Assembly: GCA_964577055.1 (NCBI GenBank)
Contig: CAZNWC010000003.1
Coordinates: 62,001-126,000 of the forward strand
DNA from: PNNG01 sp964577055
GTDB taxonomy: Bacteria > Bacteroidota > Bacteroidia > UBA7662
DNA length: 64,000 nucleotides
Direction of reading: 5' to 3'
The notes beneath the pieces were generated by a model. That model saw only the letters and a list, made by a program, of their open reading frames with translations. It was not told the DNA's origin and did not search any database. Made by a program: the position numbers and the translations under genes. Shown here piece by piece: positions 59,195-64,000 of the stretch (the first letter of the stretch is position 1; each line of letters starts with the position of its first letter).

Positions 59195-59202
59195 CAAAAG
59201 TA
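59195..59202 (-). promoter_or_regulatory. -7 box (TACTTTTG) of hemJ
   Basis: An exact TAnnTTTG match on the minus strand is followed by CGGC and the ATG. TTG 23 bases upstream may be the -33 element. Confidence 0.6.
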
Positions 59203-59325
59203 CGAAGCAAGCCTGCCTTGTCTGACAACTTTGCTCGTTTTGCGCAACTTTTATCCCAAACCACGCATGTGCTTGGAAGCGCAAGTGCTCCTGACTTATC
59301 TTCATTGCTTCAAGCAAAGGATGTC

Positions 59326-60861
59326 ATGATCAGGACTTTTGGAAGCGCCGTGGTGGGGGTAAATGCCCTGGCCATTGAGGTAGAAGTAGATGCCCAAAAA
59401 AACGCTATCGGTTACTTTTTGGTGGGATTGCCCGACAATGCCGTAAAAGAAGGACAGCACCGCATTGAAACCGCCATGCGCAATGCCGGTGTGGAACTCA
59501 AACGATACAAATACGTGGTGAACATGGCGCCTGCCGATATCCGCAAAGAAGGGGCGGCCTACGACCTCACCATTGCCGCCGGATTGCTGGCTGCCAGCGA
59601 ACAAATGTTGTCGCACGAACTCGAACGGTATGTAATCATGGGCGAATTATCGCTCGATGGGGCCATCAAACCTATCAAGGGGGCTTTGCCCATGGCCATA
59701 CAAGCCCGTAAAGAAGGTTATAAGGGCATGTTGTTGCCGCTTGAAAATGCCCGTGAAGCCGCCATTGTGAGCGAGCTCGAAGTGTATGGTTTGGAGCATC
59801 TCAGCGAAATGGTCGATTTTTTCAATGGCAAACGAAAACCCACCCGCATCGAAATCAACACCCGAGAGATGTTCTACGATGCGCAAGATGCGTATGAGGT
59901 TGACTTTGCCGATGTGAAGGGACAAGAAAATATCAAACGGGCCCTGGAAGTAGCCGCAGCGGGCGGTCACAATGTTCTGTTGGTGGGTCCACCCGGCGCT
60001 GGCAAAACCATGTTGTCGAAACGTTTGCCCAGCATTTTGCCGCCATTGACCCTGCACGAAGCCCTCGAAACCACCAAAATCCACTCAGTGGCCGGCAAAT
60101 TGCCCAACCGCGAAGGATTGGTGAGCACCAGGCCGTTCAGGAGTCCGCACCACACTATTTCCGACGTGGCTTTGGTAGGAGGGGGCGGACATCCACAGCC
60201 GGGTGAAATATCGCTGGCGCACAACGGGGTGTTGTTCCTCGACGAATTGCCCGAATTCAAACGCACCGTCTTGGAAGTGATGCGGCAACCGCTCGAAGAA
60301 AGGCGCGTCACCATCAGCAGGGCGCGTTTTACGGTCGATTACCCGGCCAGTTTTATGCTGGTGGCGAGCATGAATCCGTGTCCTTGCGGTTTTTACAACC
60401 ACCCCGACAAAGAATGCAGCTGCGGTAGCCAGCAGGTGCAGCGCTATTTGAGCCGGGTAAGCGGCCCGTTGCTCGACCGCATCGACATCCACATTGAAGT
60501 GGTGCCGGTATCTTTTAATGAGCTGTCGAACCAGCGCCCGGCCGAAAGCAGCGGCGATGTGCGCGCCCGGGTGATGCGGGCACGCGAGCGGCAGTTGGCG
60601 CGTTTCGAAGGGCAGTCGATTTACAGCAACGCCCAAATGCCGCACAACCAATTGCACCAGTGGTGTGCGGTGAATTCGGCCGGACAAATCCTGTTGAAAA
60701 CCGCCATGGAGCGTTTGGGATTGTCGGCCCGTGCCTACGACCGCATCCTCAAAGTAGCGCGTACCATTGCCGATTTGGGCGACAGCGACCACATACAAGC
60801 CGAACATTTGGCCGAAGCCATTCAGTACCGAAGTTTGGATAGGAGCAATTGGGGGGCGTAG
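59326..60861 (+). CDS. comM: YifB/ComM family Mg-chelatase-like AAA+ ATPase
   Basis: This 511-residue protein has an N-terminal Lon-protease-like domain (IRTFGSAVVGVNALAIEVEVD) and the Mg_chelatase AAA+ core with Walker A GPPGAGKTML near 220 and Walker B GVLFLDELPEF near 300. A Cys-rich segment (CPCGFYNHPDKECSCG) follows, then a C-terminal helical domain. ComM is a hexameric helicase that aids branch migration in natural transformation in other bacteria. The long open frame upstream overlaps hemJ on the other strand and is rejected. Confidence 0.93.
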   Translation: MIRTFGSAVVGVNALAIEVEVDAQKNAIGYFLVGLPDNAVKEGQHRIETAMRNAGVELKRYKYVVNMAPADIRKEGAAYDLTIAAGLLAASEQMLSHELERYVIMGELSLDGAIKPIKGALPMAIQARKEGYKGMLLPLENAREAAIVSELEVYGLEHLSEMVDFFNGKRKPTRIEINTREMFYDAQDAYEVDFADVKGQENIKRALEVAAAGGHNVLLVGPPGAGKTMLSKRLPSILPPLTLHEALETTKIHSVAGKLPNREGLVSTRPFRSPHHTISDVALVGGGGHPQPGEISLAHNGVLFLDELPEFKRTVLEVMRQPLEERRVTISRARFTVDYPASFMLVASMNPCPCGFYNHPDKECSCGSQQVQRYLSRVSGPLLDRIDIHIEVVPVSFNELSNQRPAESSGDVRARVMRARERQLARFEGQSIYSNAQMPHNQLHQWCAVNSAGQILLKTAMERLGLSARAYDRILKVARTIADLGDSDHIQAEHLAEAIQYRSLDRSNWGA

Positions 60862-60917
60862 TGGAAAAGAATTTTTGACCAGCTTTTTAATGCGTTGTAT
60901 TTTTAAGAAAAAAAGCC

Positions 60918-61049
60918 ATGGAACCGAATAAAGTCGATTTAGCAGAACAATTACGCCAAGAATCGGCTATAGTTGCTGCGGATTCATTGGCCGTTTTGGA
61001 AGAATTTGAGGCCATAGAAGAAGACTTACCGCCCTACGAAGACCCCTAA
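60918..61049 (+). CDS. Small acidic protein, 43 residues
   Basis: This open frame reads MEPNKVDLAEQLRQES and so on, ending LPPYEDP. It has 13 Asp/Glu against two Lys/Arg and helical character. An A-rich stretch AAGAAAAAAAGCC precedes the ATG, resembling Bacteroidota translation-initiation regions. It lies 16 bases before the DUF3667 gene in the same direction. I know no family. The regular acidic composition and lack of rare codons favour a real gene. Confidence 0.5.
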   Translation: MEPNKVDLAEQLRQESAIVAADSLAVLEEFEAIEEDLPPYEDP

Positions 61050-61065
61050 CCTCTATCATTCCTCT

Positions 61066-61805
61066 GTGAAACCCACCCACTGCAGCATTTGTAACACCCC
61101 TTGCAGGGCGCCTATTGCCACGGGTGTGGGCAAAAACATACGGGCAAGGAAGCTGGTTTTTGGCTGCTCGTTCAGGAAGCATCGGCTACCTTTTTTTCAT
61201 TGGAGCGCTCGGGGGGTGCAACCATTTGGGCTTTGATTCGCCAACCCGAGCGGGTAGTGAAAAACTACATTGCTGGCAACAGAGGGTATTGGCAATCGCC
61301 CAACAAGCTTATTTTTTATGCTTTGGTGCTGTACGGATTGCATGTGTGGTGGGTAGATACCGAGGTATTGAACATGAGCTTCGACATTGAAGGAGTGAAT
61401 CCATCGTGGTTCTTTTTGGGACTGGTACTGCCTTTTTTGGTGTTGAGCAGCTGGCTTATGTACCATCCACGCAGGGTGAAGTTGGCCCATCACCTGGTTT
61501 CAATGAGCTATTTCTGGTCGGTTTGGTTCATTGTGTTTACCATCTGGGGCGATCTCATTGATTTGGTGGTGGAGCGCGACTGGCCCATGATCGACTTTCT
61601 GTTCTTTTTGCTGTTGGTATGCTGGTCGCAAGCGCGGGTTTTCAAGCCGCAGCTCCGTTGGTGGAAGCAGCTCGTATTGGCCCCTTTACAGGTGCTGTTG
61701 TTTTTCATTTTGCTGGCAGGATTCTTCGGATTGATTTATTTGGGAGGCGGAAGGGTAAAGACAGTTTCGGGAAATTCCGCTGAAACTCAGGCAGAAAGCT
61801 TTTAG
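61066..61805 (+). CDS. DUF3667 family membrane protein with an apparent frameshift
   Basis: The family starts with a zinc-ribbon CxxC...CxxCGQK followed by four or five TMs. Here GTG 61066 encodes KPTHCSICNTP, then the frame must shift by -1 at 61098-61100 (C run) to continue as LQGAYCHGCGQKHTGKEAG. Read straight, the first frame does not continue into the domain and the second has a stop at 61092 and no ATG nearby. The rest (NYIAGNRGYWQSPNKLIFYALVLYG, then TMs) is intact. This is a one-base deletion, either real or a base-calling error in the C run. Confidence 0.75.
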
Positions 61806-61862
61806 TGATATATTTATTTTTCAAGTTTATTAAGAATTAATCTAAATAAACTTAAGCCTTTC

Positions 61863-61870
61863 TATTTTTG
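61863..61870 (+). promoter_or_regulatory. -7 box (TATTTTTG) of the DUF4856-imelysin unit
   Basis: An exact TAnnTTTG match lies 24 bases before the ATG at 61895, in an AT-rich gap. No clear -33 element or Fur-like box was recognised. Confidence 0.6.
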
Positions 61871-61894
61871 CAGCGCATTTAAAACACAAACACC

Positions 61895-63016
61895 ATGCGC
61901 AAACATATCCTCCTGCTGGTAGCAGCCGTATCACTGCTCAGCGCTTGCAAAGAAGAGCCCACCATTGGTCCGGGCCTTACCTTACCCGACAATTACAACG
62001 CCAGCACCTTCGCCACCGAGGCTGCAGACCAATTGGCCTTGCGTGGCCGCTTGAACGCCCTGGTAGACGAAGCCAAACGCGGCAGAAATGCTGCTAATAC
62101 GGTAGAATTTGCCACCTTAGAAGGACTTTATGCTGCCGGAACGCCCTCTGTGCAGGCTTCAGCCAACAGCTACTTCCGTGGTCGGCTTGAAGGTTCAACC
62201 GGCTGGCTCGCCGAATTGGCCAAAGCCAGCGGAGCCACCTACACCCCAGGTGCACCCACCGGTAATGGTGGTGCCTTTGGCGGCTATTTGTTCGATGAAA
62301 ACGGCTTGGAGCTGGAACAACTCCTTGAAAAAGGACTTTTTGGCGCCATGAACTACTACCAGGCCGATCAGTTCTTGCGCAACCCATCGGTAGCCAACTT
62401 GCACAAGGCTTTGGCCCTGTATGGCGCCCACCCGAGCTTCCCAAATACCCCAACTGCATCAAAAACTGCGTTCCCCGATGCGCACATGGCCAATTACGCG
62501 GCACGTCGCTCCGACATTAATGACGCCAACAGCCTGTACAACCGGGTGAAAACGGCCTTCATCACCGCCCAGGCTGCCATCGAACAAGGCGAGCAGTTCA
62601 ACACCCAGCGCGATGAAGCCATCGCTGAGATTCGGTTGAACTGGGAAAAGGTCAATGCCGCTACCATTATCAACTACTGCCATAGTGTGATCAGCACCAT
62701 GAGCAATACTGCCCCCACCGATGCCCAAAAAGGAAGTGCTCTGCACGCTTATGGTGAGGCGGTAGGTTTTATGCATGGCTGGCGGAACTTACCAGCGGGT
62801 AGCAAACGCATCACCGATGCACAAATTGACGAAGTGCTCGAATTGCTACGCGCCATACCCGGTGAAACCCCCGTTTCGTACGTTTTCATCACCGAACCGG
62901 CTGCCAATTTGCCCCGCTTGCAACAGGTAATTACCCGCTTGCAGCAAATCTACGGCTTCAGCAATGCCGAAGTAGAATCGTTCCGCAACAACTGGATCAA
63001 CGTTCAAAACCGATAA
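61895..63016 (+). CDS. DUF4856-like lipoprotein
   Basis: This 373-residue protein has the lipobox SLLSACKEEP (Cys 18). The mature part starts LTLPDNYNASTFATEAADQLALRGRL and is mostly helical, resembling DUF4856 proteins that occur beside imelysin genes in Bacteroidota iron-related loci. The assignment is from memory and context. Function is unknown. It is followed one base later by the imelysin gene. Confidence 0.72.
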   Translation: MRKHILLLVAAVSLLSACKEEPTIGPGLTLPDNYNASTFATEAADQLALRGRLNALVDEAKRGRNAANTVEFATLEGLYAAGTPSVQASANSYFRGRLEGSTGWLAELAKASGATYTPGAPTGNGGAFGGYLFDENGLELEQLLEKGLFGAMNYYQADQFLRNPSVANLHKALALYGAHPSFPNTPTASKTAFPDAHMANYAARRSDINDANSLYNRVKTAFITAQAAIEQGEQFNTQRDEAIAEIRLNWEKVNAATIINYCHSVISTMSNTAPTDAQKGSALHAYGEAVGFMHGWRNLPAGSKRITDAQIDEVLELLRAIPGETPVSYVFITEPAANLPRLQQVITRLQQIYGFSNAEVESFRNNWINVQNR

Positions 63017-63017
63017 A

Positions 63018-64000
63018 ATGCAGCGACTGTTGCTCGTAAGTATACTGCTGTTCGGCTTGACGGCCTGCAAAGACGAACCCGGCGGTCCAACCACCCAAGG
63101 TTTTGACCGCGGCAGCATGCTGGCGTATTACGCCGACCAACACATCCAACCGGCTTTCGACAGTTTGTCGACGGCCGCCCAAGAACTCCATAGCAGGTTG
63201 CTGGGAATCGCAGCGCAGCCCTCCTCCGTTCAGTTGGAGGGGCTGCGCGCGGCCTGGAGCCGGGCGTACCTGCACTGGCAATCGGCATCGATTTACAATG
63301 TGGGTCCTGCAGCTGAACAAGGCTTGCGCAAGCGGATGACCGAAGAACTGGGCACTTTCCCCGTGTCGGAGACCAAAATCAACAACTACCTCAACGCCGG
63401 TGACACCAGTTTTGCCAATTTCGACCGCGACAGCCGGGGCCTATTCGCCATCGAATACCTGCTGTATGCGGGTACAGAGGCCGATGCGCTTGCGCGACTC
63501 GCCCAAACGCCGGCTCGGAACTACTTGCTTGCCTTGTCGAACCGCTTCCGCAGCGAATCGGCCCGCGTTGCCAGCGAGTGGCGCGGCTACCGCAAAGAAT
63601 TTGTAGGCAATACCGCCACCAGTGCCGGGAGTCCTACGGTGCAGCTCTACAACGAGTTTTTGCTGGCTTATGAAGGTCTCAAAAACTTCAAGTTGGGTTT
63701 GCCTTTGGGCTTGCGCATGGGACAAACCCAGGCCGAGCCGCAAAAAGTAGAAGCTTTGTACAGCGGCCAAAGTTTGGTCGGCATTACGCGCCAAATGCAG
63801 GCGCTCGAAGCTTTGTGGCGCGGCAACAGCAGCACGGGTTTTCGTGCATATCTGCTGGCCAGCACGGGTGGCGAAGAGCTGGTGAACCGCACTGAAGCCC
63901 AACTCCGTATCATTGAAGCGCGGATAACGGCTTGTGGTACGGGCCGACTCGACAGCCTCATCATGGCCAATCCTCAGCCCGCCATCGACCTGCACACCGA
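63018..64000 (+). CDS. Imelysin family (M75-like) lipoprotein, truncated by window end
   Basis: The first 327 codons of a lipoprotein (FGLTACKDEP, Cys 17) with a helical-bundle domain. AYLHWQSASIYNVGPAAEQGLR and RGLFAIEYLLYAG are the conserved imelysin segments; the latter stands for the GxHxxE motif with His replaced. Imelysins are periplasmic or surface proteins tied to iron uptake and are not thought to be proteases. It has no stop before position 64000. It follows the DUF4856-like gene by one base, so the two form an operon. Confidence 0.85.
   Translation, partial: MQRLLLVSILLFGLTACKDEPGGPTTQGFDRGSMLAYYADQHIQPAFDSLSTAAQELHSRLLGIAAQPSSVQLEGLRAAWSRAYLHWQSASIYNVGPAAEQGLRKRMTEELGTFPVSETKINNYLNAGDTSFANFDRDSRGLFAIEYLLYAGTEADALARLAQTPARNYLLALSNRFRSESARVASEWRGYRKEFVGNTATSAGSPTVQLYNEFLLAYEGLKNFKLGLPLGLRMGQTQAEPQKVEALYSGQSLVGITRQMQALEALWRGNSSTGFRAYLLASTGGEELVNRTEAQLRIIEARITACGTGRLDSLIMANPQPAIDLHT

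Noticed and set aside
61093..61101. Programmed -1 ribosomal frameshift in the DUF3667 gene
   Set aside because: No X XXY YYZ slippery heptamer or downstream stimulatory structure is clear. A deletion or sequencing error in the C run is simpler.

Overview
The window is one contiguous piece of a Bacteroidota chromosome. The evidence is type IX secretion (T9SS) genes and cargo (PorZ, a PorV/PorQ-family protein, C-terminal sorting domains), TamL/TamB, phylum-restricted families (DUF5606, DUF6588, DUF3667, DUF4856, START-like), TAnnTTTG -7 promoter boxes, and almost no Shine-Dalgarno sequences (one striking exception at 46.2 kb). The class cannot be fixed from sequence alone. There is no rRNA, CRISPR array, insertion sequence, prophage or integrase. 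Coding density is high and most of the content is chromosomal housekeeping and envelope biology.

Layout. 0-1.6 kb: end of a peptide/nickel-type ABC permease and a SpoIIE-type phosphatase. 1.7-13.5 kb: two surface-polysaccharide/LPS blocks (O-antigen ligase, Wzz, Wzx-like flippase, heptosyltransferase; then GT2, GT4 and an LptF/G permease with overlapping reading frames), plus an outer-membrane DUF6588 protein and a VOC protein. 13.6 kb: tRNA-Met(CAT), followed by Sua5. 14.8-21.8 kb: a lipoprotein and two large T9SS-exported proteases (S8 and M43) that share repeat modules. 21.9-25.2 kb: Mpo1-like protein, DUF5606, an HTH regulator, a possible small RNA, and PurF. 25.3-30 kb: PorZ, RecO and a second O-antigen ligase that runs into long direct repeats. 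30.5-37.8 kb: tamB-tamL. 37.8-40.4 kb: a lipoprotein and two oxidoreductases divergent from an HxlR regulator. 40.7-45.8 kb: TolC, HlyD, GpsA, GNAT, and a phytanoyl-CoA dioxygenase-like enzyme. 46.2-47.4 kb: a Fic protein flanked by palindromes. 47.6-51.7 kb: menaquinone genes (thioesterase, MenF, MenD, MenB). 52.1-56.2 kb: MacA-MacB-TolC-like exporter. 56.3-64 kb: propeller lipoprotein with a PorV/PorQ-family protein, HemJ, ComM, a 43-residue acidic ORF, a frameshifted DUF3667 gene, and a DUF4856-imelysin lipoprotein pair cut by the window end.

No single large undescribed system stands out. The strongest unexplained signals are small. (1) A ten-unit array of 20/21-bp hairpins between divergent polysaccharide genes shows one compensatory stem change. 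(2) A palindromic element occurs once between genes and again as a frame-preserving array inside tamB. (3) Similar inverted repeats lie on both sides of a Fic gene that also has an unusually good ribosome-binding site. (4) A probable small transcript sits between an HTH gene and purF. (5) Several genes have a -7 box almost touching the start codon, as expected for leaderless mRNAs. (6) A -1 frameshift splits the zinc-ribbon of a DUF3667 gene.
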